From NCBI GenBank assembly GCA_013399895.1, contig VXBA01000317.1, positions 597,539 through 661,538 on the forward strand: DNA of 64,000 nucleotides. Direction: 5' to 3'. The stretch comes from Serilophus lunatus (Eukaryota; Chordata; Aves; Passeriformes; Eurylaimidae). Position 1 is the stretch's first letter, and the number at the start of each line of letters is the position of its first letter. A model generated the notes under the pieces. It saw only the letters and a list, made by a program, of their open reading frames with translations. It did not search any database and was not told the DNA's origin. Shown in pieces: positions 48,004-61,815 of the stretch. A program made the translations under genes and the position numbers.

Positions 48004-51000
48004 CTGAAAGGGAGATAAAGAGAACACTAAACATCCCCGTGTCACAGCTGCTCTTTGCATCACCAGGGTCCAGCTCAAACAAGCAATTTTTCCTTTGAAA
48101 AATAAATCCATTTTTAGCCATTGTCATCTCTTAGAACACATTTTTTTGTTTGTTTAAGGGATCGCGGGCTGTTATGTCGGAATTTTTCGAGGCAGGAGGT
48201 GCTGGATCCGTGGCAAGGGCTGATTATTTGTCTGTTTGAAAAGCTTAGCTTGGGTGAACTATAGGATCTGCATGTATAGATTTTATATTTTGCTTTTGGG
48301 GCAAAATCTGCAGGAGAAATGTTGAAATTACCAGAAATCAAGATACACGTTTTTGAAATACCGTGTCGGCGTCGCTTGTTGGCTTATGAAAAGTGAAGGT
48401 AAAGAAAATTCTATCATAAAATCCCAGGTTCTTGTCTTCCAGCTTCTCTTTCCAGGCTCTTTTGGAGATGTGTGTTGTGGCAGGTATCCATAAGCTGATG
48501 TAGTGGCTGAGAGACATATTTTAGACCATCTTCTGTGTCCCTTGTTAGTATTCATGTCTGTCGTATTTATTCTGAGAGCATAATGACAGTGTGGAAAGAA
48601 AATAAAAGCAAAGACAATGTAGGAAAAAATAACTGCCCAGCAAAGTTTGAATAGAAATTTTGTGTATGATTACAAAAAAATTGCTTGGCAAATGTTAAGT
48701 TGTGGCTTCTTAATTCCAGGGATTTAAACAATCTTGTCTCCAGAAACTGTTCTGCAGCCTTTTCTTTTGTGTTTGTGTGTGGGAAAAGAGATCTGTGTAG
48801 TAAACCAGGAAAACCAAACTTCAAAAAGCCTTGAAAAAAAATCAAAGTATTACTTAAAACAATATCTGTATTTATTTTTATATAAGTGAAATATATTCGA
48901 GCTGCTTCTTTTGTTTACTGCTGTCTTAACAAATTCACATTAGGTGCTTGTGATGTGTGTTTCTAACCTGCCTCAGTCTAAATTTTAAGAAGGAATAGAT
49001 AATTGGGAGGGGGATGGAGCCCAGGGGGCTGCAACCCTGTGCTGTGACCATCCCTTGGTGCAGGGCACAGTCCCATTTATTCACACAGCCTGCTTAGGTA
49101 GGTCAGAAAAGATGGAGAAAAAGGCATGTTCCTTGGAATGAATCAAATTTTCATGGAGATCTTTTGACAGTGGAGTTGTACCTTTACGTTAAAGAGACAA
49201 AGGAGCATTTGAAGTGCAAAAGGCTGGAAGGTCCCGGGAATGAACTGATTAGATGATCAGTTGCATTGAGTTAATCTAAGAAGTAAAGTTCTCAGAACTG
49301 TATGTGACAAATTCAGTCTGCACAAGTCATCAAGCTTGGGGGTTGATCCCATTGATTGTGTTGGGTTTTGAATCAAATCAGCTTTGTCTGTCCTTGTTCT
49401 TTTTTTTTCCTTTGTTTGTTTTTTTTCCATGCTACCTTGCCCTTTTTCTCATCCCTGTCTGATTTGAGCACACAACCTTCACTGCTTGTGAGGTGCTGCT
49501 CACATGCAGCTCCAAAGGCATCCTGGTAAAAGCAGGGAAGCACGTGCCAAGGCATTTGCTCCTGTCTGCCAGCAGCACTCCTCTGCCACCCCTGACAACT
49601 CATAGGGAAGGCCAGTGGCTCCTAGGTTTCCCAGTTCTCCAGTTTGCTCTTTCCACACAGTCACTGGTTCCAGACAAATTGCTTGTGTGCTGCTGGTCCT
49701 CTCCTCCCTTCCCACTCAAGGTCACCAGCTTGCAAAGCTCGGCTTTGGTGGGCAGTGCTCGCCCAGAGACCCTCCGTGGGCTGAGGACACACCTGTGCTG
49801 CCATTGTTCCAACAGATCGGCTACAGGCTCACTTTAATGACTGGAAAAGGGTCGTAATTTGGACAGAATAGCTAAATTCAGCTCTTTCTGTGTTCCACGG
49901 ATCTCTTTTTTATTCTTTACACCTATGAATCCATAGGTCCATACCAAAACGCCCTGCTAACGGCACATTTCTTATTCGGGTATAAACTAAGAGAAAACAG
50001 ATGCTGAAAAAAATATGCTAAAAGGGAAATTAAAAAGATGAGCACTGAATATTGCTTAAAGACTACGCAAGCCTTAGAGGCAGATTCCACTGAGGGCTGC
50101 AACAGGAATGCAAATGTGGTCCTTAAGCTTTCTTAAAAACAACATCCAAGCCATAATCAATGTGCTGGCTTTTGTTCTATGCACTAGGTGTTCCAGACAG
50201 TAACAACAAGATCACGTGAGCCTCGGCTCTAGCAGAGATTGTCCAGCCTGGGTGGATCTGTGATTTTAGATTGAAATTGCCTTAACTAAAAAAATAGTTT
50301 ATCTGAGCTTGGAATAATTTCATGAAAATGAAACTTTATCTATTTCTGCCACAGTGAAGGAATAAGCAAAATTTACACAAGCTGTACATCACCAGTGTCT
50401 GGCTGGTGTCTGGGTACAAGTATATGTGGCTTACCTGAGAATGAGAAATAACCAGCCTGACTTTCTCTTGAGACATCAACAACTCTCACTCAGCTGAGCA
50501 CAAGGGTATAAGCACAAAAAAAAAAAAGCAACTTGACTTTATCTCACAGGTTTCCAACCTGTCCTTGGTTTGTTCATTGTTTCTTTCTGGGTTTTCCTGG
50601 TCTCTGAGCAAAGCACACAAGGCAAGTAGCTCCAAGGATTTTAGCTTCCCCAGGCCTATCCCAAAATGTCTCAGTTCAGGCAATGATCTGATCCCATGCA
50701 AATTAAGTCCGTGTTCATAAGCCCTGCTTAAGTTGCTTATGGTTTAATCAGATGTGAAAACTGAATGAGCAAGTGAATTTCAACTTTGTGTATGCAAAGG
50801 AAAAATAGATGTAATGATTCAATATAAAGTAAATCCCTAGAAGTGCCATCCAACCTGGTGTACTGAACAACTGGTCCTAGGTAAGGGGAAATGAAAGAAT
50901 TGGTCCAGCACAGTGAGAAGAACCACAGCCTCAGAGATGAGAATGGCTCCAGGGCTGGCTATGGGAGAGGAGGCAGGGAAATATTAGAATGTAAAGAGTT

Positions 51001-54000
51001 AAGCTATGGTAAAACATACTTTTGCTACACTAAAGAAGACTGGTTGATAATTACTGTAGTTTTAGGGCTATTTGAATCAGTGCAGCTGCAACCTCTTCAG
51101 TAGTAACCCCTGAAACAAGACAAACTGGGTTTATTGTACTGAACAAGTCTTAAAGCTCCTCCCTGATTGTTAGTAATTGGCAGCAATGGACTTAACAGCC
51201 TCTTGACTACCCTTTTTACACTCTACCTGACTGTGCAGCTAACAATTTAAATCACAGATGCCGATCCTTCTTTGTGGCAGCTGCTTGTTAACTACACGTT
51301 CCTCTTTTTCTGTCACTGGCTGCTTCCATAACCCTGCAACACCAGGGTTAGATTGGAGAATCACATTTCATCAATATTTAAAATGGAATTAAACCTTGAA
51401 GTTTGATTAATGCTACCAGATAGTGAGTTGTAATTACTATTTTGCAAATTGCAATTGTTTGAATATGTTAATATGATTGTCTAAGCACATCTTCACCTTC
51501 AGAAGTAATTTTCCTTTTAAAAAAGATTTGAAAAAAATACAAACTCTTTAATCAGAGGTAAATTATCACCCTGTGCACAATTAGGTAGTATGGAGTTCTT
51601 CATGTGGTGTGCTGAATTTTGGATCTGTGTATTTATCTTTAAAGTTTATCCATTTTTTTAGATTTTCCTCAGTTGAAATTTGAATTGTTGGAATGTACTT
51701 TGCTGAAACAGGACTAACCATGTTGATGTTCGAAGGTAAAGGAAAAAAAAGCTCTCTCTGAGCATTCACTGCAATCTGGTGTATCCCTGTGCAGTTAGTA
51801 AATGTTAACCAGTTATTTTTCTCAAAGTCAGTGAAATATTATAATGACGAATTATTGAAATGTTGAAGCTTAGAGAGGCAGTGAGAGATTGTAATGGATG
51901 AGCTGTTAGAATATGTGTAAGCATTGACTGATTTTCTTGAATTAGTTCCTTGTCTCAATCAAAAATAAGATCAGTTTCTAGCACCCCTTAAATACATTTG
52001 GAATATTGTGGGTGAGATCCTCAGCCATCCTGCACTGGGACAGCTTCTCTTTTATTTTTGTGATTAATTCTGGCTGTTTTCATCAAGCAGGCAAAGGCAT
52101 ATGGAGCCAACCCTGGCAGGCACCTGCACAACTGGTCCTCAGAAACAGCTTCTCCCACAGTACATGTTGAACCAGGGGTGCAGGTCCTCCTGATCTCCTG
52201 TTGGACACTCTCTGCACAGTCAACAGGTCGGTTTGGAGAGAGTCTTTTCAGGAAAATAAGTCCCAGCTAAAGCTGTTGGTTGTAACGTGTTCCTATAAGT
52301 AGCCTCTTCTCAACAAATATTGCTTGACAGGTTTCTGCCTTGTTTTGAGGGCTTTAGGGGAAGCTCCAAATGCAAGCCAAGTCCAGACAGGTCTGTCAAG
52401 ACCCCTGTTAGGTGTGTTCCACAGCGAGCTCAAACTGCAGCCCCCTTAAATCAGTGGATTTCTGCTCTGCATCTCTACAAAATGAAACCACTCGCCTATT
52501 TTTCAATGATCAGTCTAGAAGTAGTGGCAGAAGAGACTTCCCCAACTACCACACTCCAGATTTATCTCCCAACTGGGATTAGAAACAGCTGAAAATTCAG
52601 GGTGGCCTCGCTTCAGGGTGCTTCCAAGGGATGACTTGAAAGCACACTGTAATTTAGGTGCATTTAATCTTGCTATATTAAATGCATATTGCAAGGTTTA
52701 GTATTATTTGCTTTTAGCTATCGTGTTTCTGTGTTGCTTATGGAAACTCAGCTATGAGAGACTTCTGAGGACTCTGCATATTTAGGTGTCTGCCATGGTG
52801 CAGAGCAGAGACTCAAAGGCAGTGTTGCCACGTCTTGTAGGCTTCTGGATTTGCCCTCTTGACTAATGCTTTCCCAGGAAACCACTTGGAAGTTGTATTG
52901 CATTGAAATTAGGATACTTAGTGGATTACACAGGGAAAAAAAAGGTTGTTTACCTTGAAACCCTTGACTGTGTTAGGTCTTTGTAGCTGTATGTGCTCCT
53001 GGTGTCTTAAAGGCAGAGTCTACACTGGAGGTTTGATGGTCTCTCCAGTGCACTCCAAAATTCAGACCCATGGCTCCCTCCCCCGTCCAAAGGCAAGTTG
53101 GGACCTGATATGAATGGGCATCATCCCTTTGTTCCCTTGCTTCTGGTAAAGTCCATTTGGGCAAGGAAGGAAGTCAGTGCTCCCGGTCTGTGCCTCCACC
53201 AGGACAGGGAGCAGAGCCTGGGGACCAGCCCTGAGGGAAGAAGAGCTTTCCATGCCCACAGTTTGTAAGGCAGTGTTTACAACAGACCATCCTTCCACAG
53301 CAGCTGAGCTTCCTCTCTGTTTGCAGAGGGCCAAGCACACGCAGCCCATTGTAAACAACAATATCACTGAATTCTTCCACAGCCCTGACTCCTCCCATCA
53401 CCCGCAGCGCAGTTTATCGTGTTCTTCCACTGCACAATTCCAATCACTTGTGATAGGATCTCAGCCATGGATCCTGCCTGGCACACACCCCTTCCATTTC
53501 CACTGCCCCCTCCGGGTCCCTACCACCCCTTTCCTTACTGCACCTGACCCCACCAACATCAAGGCTGGCAAGAGTAGGGAAAATGTGTTTTCAATTAACC
53601 TTTGCTTCCACCCACAAATTCTCACCCTTCCATTTACTTTTAATTACTGTCATCCCAAAATGGCCCCCAAATGAACTTTCCATCTCTTGTAAAACTTGTT
53701 TTCACACGAACTGTATAGTTGAATGTAAGTGCCTATAAGACTTAACCTATTTAATGGATTCACAATAGGACAGTTAGCACCCAAACAAAGGTGTTATTCT
53801 TGGCATGCCTCTCTTTGGAACTGAAACTTCCACAGTTTTCAAAAAGATAAGACCAGGAAACCACAAGGAACAATATATCTGCAAAAGCTATAGCTACTGA
53901 AATTACTGTAGTAACTCATATCATGATGCATATGTTAATATTATCATTGCTGCCCACAGCCTTGAATATAAATCCTGTTGGTTCAAAATCTATTTTGCTG

Positions 54001-57000
54001 AATGGAGGATGTTTTAGATTAAAACACGTAAGCCAAATTTAATCTAAAAATATTCTTGGTTACTCGAGTGAGAAGTCTCCAAGTATCTCTGTCTGTCACC
54101 TGAGCAGACTGACACTGAAAAAGGCATAAGAAGTATGAATTTTGCAGTGGCATTCAACATATGCCTGATCTTTAAACATTTCTGTATAAAAATATATGAA
54201 AGGAGCATATGATGGGTAGGAAAATTGGTCCTGCATTTTTTAAAAAGTGTTTAGGGTAGAGAAAGGAAAAAAATAGAGTAAGAAAAACCCCAACTTCTCA
54301 TAGGAGTCTGGGATCTTCAGTTTTAATGAAATACACTTGATTTTCCTCCACCATCTTCACTCATTCCTTTGCCTTCAGCAGTCCCAGGTCCAGGTCCTTG
54401 CCTTTAGCAAGTCCAAGGTTGATACTTGCTAAGGTTCTGCCTCTCCTCCTTCTAAGATTTGGCTCCCAACTAATTTATTTAAGCACTGGGGATCATTTAA
54501 GCCAAGATCTCTCACATTGGTACAAAACCTATCTAACTAAAAACTAGGAAGAGGTAAATAAGTGACACTTGAAGATTCAGATGAAAGAGTTACAATACAA
54601 TTTATGACCTGCTTCTTAATGTAACATTTCTCAAATCTTCTGACTATCACAGAAGTGGCGAGTCTGGAAAGCAAGTGCCAGAAAACTGGAATTGTGTGAG
54701 TGTGGCCAAAAAAACTATGTCCTGGGACTGGATGCAACAGAAAAAAATCAATGGGAGGTCAAGGAGACAAGACCAGAAAATGAATTTGTAGGGACTTGTT
54801 AGATAGAGCCTCGTGGGCAAAGAGAAAAAACTGAGTGCCATGGCAGAGGGAGAACACATTTTTTGCGGTGGTATTTTGGAGGAATAGGAAGCAAAGAGGC
54901 CAGAAAGAGGAATAACCAGTAAAGAGGACAAGCAGTCCAGCTGCTGCAAGAAAAGCAAAGGGCTACTCACATTCAGATTCTTTACTTGTGTAAATGGAGA
55001 GCAGCATTGGCTCCCTGCTTTACAAACCCTGCTTTCAGAAACAAGTTTGTCAGCCAAAGTAAAGAGAAAAAAGATCAATGGATTGCAATAAACGGCATTT
55101 AACATAAAAATGAGTAAAATTTACAATCCAGTTAACTTGTTAAATGTTACAAAATCAGCAAACAATAGACACAATTTGTTTTGTTCAGAGCCAGAGGTAG
55201 AGACCAAATCCTCTACATTAATTTCTGCAAAAGCCTGGGTTTTTTTCCAAACAGGTCTGGATCCTATTCGTTGTAGAATATACTGATTACCAACTATTTT
55301 TAAGAGCTTTACACAAACATTATTTCTTTTGTTGTGTGAAATGCAGAATCAGCCATCTGGCAAATGCCCCAGAGCTAAAATCTTTTACATGACATATAAT
55401 TCAAAATGATTAAATATACAACAGAAAATAGCTATAGCATTGCACTTAAAATAGCATGAACTTTTACTGCCGATCAAAACTGATTTCTTTAGCTTAACAA
55501 CTATCCAAAGAACAATTATTTGAAGAGCTTTTAAGAGTTTCAATATGTAGGAACTAAACCTCATCTAAATTCAGTATCTTAAATAAAAAAGAAACAAATG
55601 TACAAAAGATTAAATGGTCCTGGGTTATAAGTAGACATTTAAATCTATGGGAAGCTAAATTCATTCGAACAAAAATACTATATTCCCTCTCCATGTGTAT
55701 TGCTGGGGCTTTCCCCTCCGTGGCTCAGGGCATCTGCCAAAACATTCTTAGGCAATGACTAGGGACCAGCCTGGAATCAGCCTGTTCATCCCCTCCCTGC
55801 ATCAGCACAAGGGGCAATTTCAAAGCAGAACAGGGAATAAAGCTCCGAGCATGAGCCCTCACTGCACTCAATCTTCTTTCCTGCACCACGGTCGACTTGA
55901 AGTTAAACTTGCTGTCTTTTTTCCAGAAATACTCCAGGCCTGAAAAATTGCCAGGTCCTCATCCCACACCCAATTCTCCAGTAGTTTATGAGAAAGAGCA
56001 CGCAAACATCTGCATGTGTTTGGGGTACATGAGGGTAGGTACAGAAATATTACCCTGAGCGATTATTGAGTGGTTATGGCTGTTTCTCAACCACATTTTT
56101 CAGACAAGTCAAAGGCTGCATTTCCCAAAAAGCACTTGGTGAGAGTCAGATCTGAGTTGTAGGACAAAAAAAAAAAAAAAGAGTCTAAATGTAGGAGATT
56201 TCTCTCATGGATCTGCATACTTGGATAAACCTGAAATGGATGAACAGATTGCTGCTGACTGTCCAAAAAATTATTCTTTTAAATGCTTTCAGACCAAGTG
56301 TGAGGACCTCCATCCCAAGGTAACAACGTGAGGAAACTGTAATCTGTGATTACTAAGGCTTAGAATTAAATTGGCTTTGCTCTCTTGCCTGGAGAGTCGG
56401 GTCAGCCTCACAACCAAGGAACCTCGGATGTTCTCACCACAGACTTCTCTAAACTATAAGAAAATAATGTTCTTGAATCTTGACCTTTTCAGCTCATAAT
56501 GATTCCTGAAGCAGCAGGATTTTTCCTGCTGCTTTTCACAAGACTTTCAGGCTTGTAGAAATGCTGATTGCTGGCTGGTTTGGGACTGCAGCAACACCAA
56601 ACCCCCTCCTCTTAATAAGACTCTTGTCCTGCTTTTCTGGGCCTAATCCTGCTCTTAATTCAGTTCCCTGCTTGAGCTCTGAGTGTAAAGGCTGATTTTT
56701 GTGTCTTCCTGCCCTTGATGTTATAGGAAGAGATGCAAAGATATTTCAGGTAATATTGACTGCAGTGCAGGAAGCTCCCTTATACACCCAACACATACTA
56801 ATTAAACCTGAAGATGAAATGTGAAAGCAGTAGCACAAATATTCTCGTTTTAGAAAAAGGAAAAGTATGTTTTATATTATTTAACTTGTCCTTGGGAGAA
56901 CCATGGGAGAAACAAGGCAATTTTCATCAGAAATATCTTTGCTTTTCATCAAGAGAGATGACCCAGGCAATCTTCCGATCTTTTCCATCTCAGTAGAAAA

Positions 57001-60000
57001 AATTTCCTATTTCTGATGGTATTTCCTCTTTGAAATCTATGGGTTTCTCTAATATTTGAGGGTCTTAAAACCTGACTGTCACATCTCTTCTTGTACCTCC
57101 CTGCTTTGCATTAAAAATAACATCTTGTAGCTTCTACTTTTCCCTGAAAAATTGGGAAATCTTCCCATCTTTCTATTGCCCAATGATTACAAAGGTACCA
57201 GCACTCCTATTTCTGGGTCAAAAAAGAAAAAAAGAAGGAACACTCCTAGTGAAACAGGAGTGTGGCCTCAGTATCTATTCAAAATAAACAAGGTATCTCC
57301 TTACAAATGAGCATTGCCATTCTTCTTTACGAGCTCAATTTTGCGTACTTCGCAATCCTGGAAAAAAAGAAAAGCTTGAAGAGCACATGGAGAATCAAGA
57401 GAAATTTGAGCATCCCTGAGGAAGCAGAGGTTTAGTGACGGAGTAATAACTGCAAGGCTGTAATGAGAATTTGGAAAACTTTGCTAGATAAAAACGTACA
57501 ACAAAACTGTTGCTGTCATTTCATTCCCTGGGCCTGATTAGGTTTTCACGATGGGCCTTTGCTCTGCTTTAGCAGCGAGAGCTCTTTGAGTAAATGAGGA
57601 TCAGACCTCCCCGTCAGTGAAATGCAAGGCCTGCCAAACTTATCAGGAGCCTCTGCGGTGCTCGACATCCTCTCATCTCCACGGAGAAGGGCTGGAGTTT
57701 CAAATGGCGCCTGTTTTCTTCTCCTCTGGAGCGGTACCTGGATGCTGCCAGCCTGGAAGCAAGGCAGTGCCAAGGATTCCACAAACAGCCGAGAAACAAT
57801 TAGGAACTGCTTCAGAATAGGGGTGAAAGGTGAGGACTGGAGTGTTGTGCAAGCCTGCTGCCAGGGCCAAGGAAGATACTGTCATTTTGGTAAACCTGTC
57901 AAGCTGCTGTAAGAACTTCCTGAATGCTTCCTACCATCTGCTTTTGATGCTTTCAAGACTTGGCTGGAAGCCTGGAGGTTTTCCTGCTCCTTCCTGCCCA
58001 ACCTATAATGGAGTAGTTCTGGATCTGTTCCCTGTCATCTCAGCCTCTTCCTCAGTTTCTTCTGCCTACAGCTGGTTTTTTTTTTATAATTTCTTTTCTC
58101 TTTACTTCAGTGGCCTTGTGCCCTGAATCATCTCTCCTGGGGCGGGAAGAGTTCCTCTGATGTTGAACAAGTGCCGGGTGTTTCAATTGTGTTCATGTTC
58201 TTGAGAGGAAGGGTCTGGCCTACATGACACATTCCTTCTTCACACTCACATCAACAACTTAACTTTGTGTGCAGGCTCTCCCTGGAAGGGCCACACAAAG
58301 CCCATCTCCACCACTGTCAGGCCTCACGCTGCGCTGGGCTGCTGAGCCAATATTGATTGATATAATTTGTAGGGTTTGAGATAAATGTCATAAAGGACAA
58401 TGAGTTCAAAGAACAGATTAAAAAACAATAAATTGAATTCCAAGGCGTTCCCTCCTGTACTAATCTGTGTAGGTTCCTGTGTTTTTGGAAAGCATGTTGC
58501 TTATCTTCCTCATCAGTAGGCCCACTGCATTCCAGTATTTTGGATCAATGCCATTTGTAATAATCTGGATCAGTTTTTATTCAACGTTTATAAAACAGGC
58601 CATGTATCACAGGGTATATTTTATAGCAGATGGTATCTCCAATTCATTTAACCCCCCCTCACTTCCCTCCTCCAATATCACAGTGCACACTTACAAAAGC
58701 TCTTGAAAGTAGAGCAGGGCAGAATTTTTTTTTTTTCTCAACAAATAGTAAATTTGCTGAAAAATGGAGTTTCCAAGCAACAAAATTGTTAAACTGTGGC
58801 ATACTGAAAATGAAATGTTCTGTTTTCAAAAAAACCAGGTTTTGCAATTTGGACATTTAGGAGAAAAAAAAAAAAGGGGTGGGTGGTTGCTTTCAGAAAA
58901 CATTTTCATTTTTAAAAACTCTACTCTAAAAGGGTGATAAACACAAAGGTTCAATACCCAGAACACAAAATCGTTGGGTTTGGGTTTTTTTCAGGTCAGA
59001 TTACATTTTTTTAATTATCCCAGTGTCAACTCTTTGGGGATCCTCTGTGTTTTTTGAGTTTGAAATGTTTCTCTTCTGGGTGGGTAAGAACCAATTTTCT
59101 CCAAAGATTATTAATTTGGTGATTTCTCCATGGGACCCAGAATTTGTCAGAGTCTACTCAAAACACAGCTCTCCAAGGTGACAGTTTCCTGTTCAGGAAG
59201 GTAAGACTAAGACTCATTTCAATAAACTGGACTATTTTAACACATAGAGATAAGACCATGCTTAAGCATTTTGCTGTTTCACAACATGGAGCTTTTTAGC
59301 TTTTAAGATCAATGGTGTGCCCCTCACAACCACTCCCTTGCTTGAGGTCATAATAGAAGAGACTGAAGATTTTTTTGAGATTAACGTACCAAATAGTAAT
59401 AAAATATATTTATTCATATCTGCTTGGGAATACTCCATTGTAATTTTGCAAAATGTGATTTATACAACTCTGGGGATACATAAATCACTGATAAAATAAA
59501 TAAGTAAAAGATATTTTAGCTCAGTAATAAGAGAACAAAATCATGGAGTTGCTTATGTTTTAGCTTTAATCCTAAAAGACAGGACAAATAAACTCATCTT
59601 AGTTTACCTTGCAAAAAAAAAGTTAATCATACCTGCATTTCTCAGAAACCTGAAGTTGTAGTCAACAATAACTCTGGTTTCAGGATTATAAAATCCATCA
59701 CCACAGTCGTAACAACCTTCTGGGATTTTTCTGGCAGGGTCTTGATTTGTAAACTGAGGAATGCCTGAAGAAAAAAAAACCCCAAAGGTTCGATTTTAGG
59801 GGTTTTGTTTGTTTGTTTTTTGTTTGAATTGTGCCTGTGATCAAGACAACTCACAAATTCATATCCGTGGAATTTGATATATAAACAATGTAATTATCTT
59901 ACAATAAATTTTCTAAACCCTTTTCCCAATTTTGCAGATGAATAAAACGAAAATGGAAAAATGCACACACAGAGGTGTGTGATAAGAAGCTACCACTTTG

Positions 60001-61144
60001 ATTTCCTCATTCACAGTCCTCTGATTCAGCCCACCAAACCAACATTACAAATATGACCCTAAAATCCAAAAGGGGGCCAGGAGAGGCTCACTGGCCCCAC
60101 AGAACTACATCTCATCACTAAAATATTCTATGTTCTGTGTGGATTATGTTACAGATTTTACTCACTTGTTTCCTTACAAATCTCTCCACCTTTTGACTAC
60201 AGACAAATAATATTAAAAAAGCCTTTAGCAAAAATATGGACTGGACACAAACACTAAAAAGCTGCGTGGGGCAGATGCTTGGAACTTTATTTGATGTTCT
60301 GGGTGTAAAATAATTGCTTTTGCTCAACTTTTCTGTATTAAAAAGCACGCTGCCAATGCAGTGAGAGTGAAATGTATAAAAGGGTTAGTCAGGACATCAA
60401 AAGCTGTAGATAACAAAGCCCTGTCCTGTGGGTCATCACTCCAAGAGCTCCTGCTGTGGATGTAATTCTGGGCTGGTGGAAGGTGGTGTCCACATTCTTC
60501 TGGCAGTGTCACATGAAATTAGCCAGAGCATTTCTGCTCCATGTTACTCATGTAGCAGAATTAATCTTTCTTAAGCAAAGCTGTTAGTTTAATTCCTTCC
60601 AGACTCTTAGGATCGCAGAACTCAATTTAGTACCTGGTGGTTTAAAACCAGAAGAGATTTCTGTATAAAATCTTCTGTCGTAGCCATCACAGTAATCCCA
60701 TTTTTTATCTCCGTATTCAGAACCATCTGCAAAAAAGTATTTCCCCTGCAAAACATGTCGGAGAGCAGAGTTAATGACCATGATGGATGGACAGAACGCC
60801 GGGGCCACGTTGCAGCGGCAGAGCCCCAGCAGGGCTGGGAACTGTGTCTGCCAGGAGCCTCCCCACACCCCGGGGCGCCCCAAAATTGGCTCTGCTCAGA
60901 AATCCACGTATTTCACCTCAAAAGCTCCCCCCGCAGAGGGGACTCCAGGTGGGGTGGAGGCCCCTGGAGGTGAAGCCCCCCCCAGCCTCGGGGTACCTGC
61001 GAGGGGACCCCGCGGTGCCAGAGCGCCCGGTATCTGCTGCCGCCGGGGAAGAGCAGCTCTCCCTCGCCGTGGAACATCCCGTCCCGCAGCCACCCGCGGT
61101 ACTCGGTGCCCGTGGGCAGCTTGTAGGAGCCGTATCCCTCCATC
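47924..61144 (-). CDS. MORN5: MORN repeat-containing protein 5, exon 1 missing
   Basis: Four minus-strand exons join in phase: 60997-61144, 60634-60745, 59633-59764 and 47924-48003, giving 156 residues to TAA. The human protein is about 161 aa. MORN repeats are visible at the start (YRGWLRDGMFHGEGELLF, then the GGSRYRA end of the repeat) and more weakly in GKYFFADGSEYG. The body has the diagnostic YCDGYDRRFYTEI and YDCGDGFYNPETRVI segments and the DEHEWIIRTCRK ending. MORN proteins bind membranes or axonemal scaffolds; MORN5 is mainly testis/cilium-expressed and has been studied in chick craniofacial tissue. The first visible exon starts with the last base of an Arg codon, so one short upstream exon of about 16 residues is missing, probably in the gap at 61299-61719. 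The C-terminus is about 10 residues longer than I recall for human. The gene is divergent from NDUFA8 and convergent with LHX6. Confidence 0.93.
48004..59632 (-). other. MORN5: MORN5 last intron, 11.6 kb
   Basis: The intron is AT-rich throughout compared with the rest of the window. I see no exon, RNA gene or recognisable transposon in it. Open frames are short and look random. It may hold regulatory DNA for LHX6 or MORN5; an example of complex AT-rich sequence is 51340-51560. Confidence 0.75.
59633..59764 (-). CDS. MORN5: MORN5 exon 4
   Basis: Encodes IPQFTNQDPARKIPEGCYDC then GDGFYNPETRV and FRFLRNA, ending one base into Asp. Donor GTATGA. Confidence 0.94.
60634..60745 (-). CDS. MORN5: MORN5 exon 3
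   Basis: Encodes GKYFFADGSEYGDKKWDYCD through SSGFKPP, ending one base into Gly. Confidence 0.95.
60997..61144 (-). CDS. MORN5: MORN5 exon 2 (first visible)
   Basis: Encodes MEGYGSYKLPTGTEYRGW and on to HRGVPSQ, with the clearest MORN repeat. The acceptor AG at 61146-61145 precedes G, which completes an Arg codon, so the ATG here is not the true start. Confidence 0.92.
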
Positions 61145-61298
61145 CTGCAGGAGCGCTTGCGGGTTGGGGGGCACCCATTCCCCTCAGCGCCCCCCTGCGA
61201 CCCCCGTGCCCTCCTCCGGACCCTCCCCGTGCCCCTCCTGCCCCGCCCATCCCCTCTCTCCCGATCCCCCGGTCCCCTCGTGCCCTCCAGTTCCCCCT

Positions 61299-61719
61299 NN
61301 NNNNNNNNNNNNNNNNNNNNNNNNNNNNNNNNNNNNNNNNNNNNNNNNNNNNNNNNNNNNNNNNNNNNNNNNNNNNNNNNNNNNNNNNNNNNNNNNNNNN
61401 NNNNNNNNNNNNNNNNNNNNNNNNNNNNNNNNNNNNNNNNNNNNNNNNNNNNNNNNNNNNNNNNNNNNNNNNNNNNNNNNNNNNNNNNNNNNNNNNNNNN
61501 NNNNNNNNNNNNNNNNNNNNNNNNNNNNNNNNNNNNNNNNNNNNNNNNNNNNNNNNNNNNNNNNNNNNNNNNNNNNNNNNNNNNNNNNNNNNNNNNNNNN
61601 NNNNNNNNNNNNNNNNNNNNNNNNNNNNNNNNNNNNNNNNNNNNNNNNNNNNNNNNNNNNNNNNNNNNNNNNNNNNNNNNNNNNNNNNNNNNNNNNNNNN
61701 NNNNNNNNNNNNNNNNNNN
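61299..61719. other. assembly gap at MORN5/NDUFA8 bidirectional promoter
   Basis: 421 N bases between the MORN5 exon 2 and NDUFA8 exon 1, in very GC-rich sequence. It probably holds MORN5 exon 1 and the core of the shared promoter. The C-rich plus strand at 61150-61298 is G-rich on the MORN5 sense strand. Confidence 0.75.
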
Positions 61720-61815
61720 CGCCCCCTTGGGCGCCCCGCCCCTCCCCTCCCCTCGCGCGGCGGCGCGTGCGCGGTGCGGGCCGGGCGCTGAGGGCGCTCA
61801 AGGAGAGGCGCCGCC
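61720..61815 (+). promoter_or_regulatory. NDUFA8: NDUFA8 promoter/5' UTR
   Basis: CpG-island sequence with CCGCCCCTCCCC-type SP/KLF boxes and GCGCATGC-like GCGCGTGCGCGGTGCG (near 61760-61780), which resembles an NRF1-type site common at mitochondrial genes. No TATA box. The start codon context GCCGCCATGG is a strong Kozak match. Confidence 0.55.

Noticed and set aside
47924..48127. 67-aa frame starting MTMAKNGF as a separate gene
   Set aside because: Its second half is the MORN5 last exon; the part before the acceptor at 48004 is intron.
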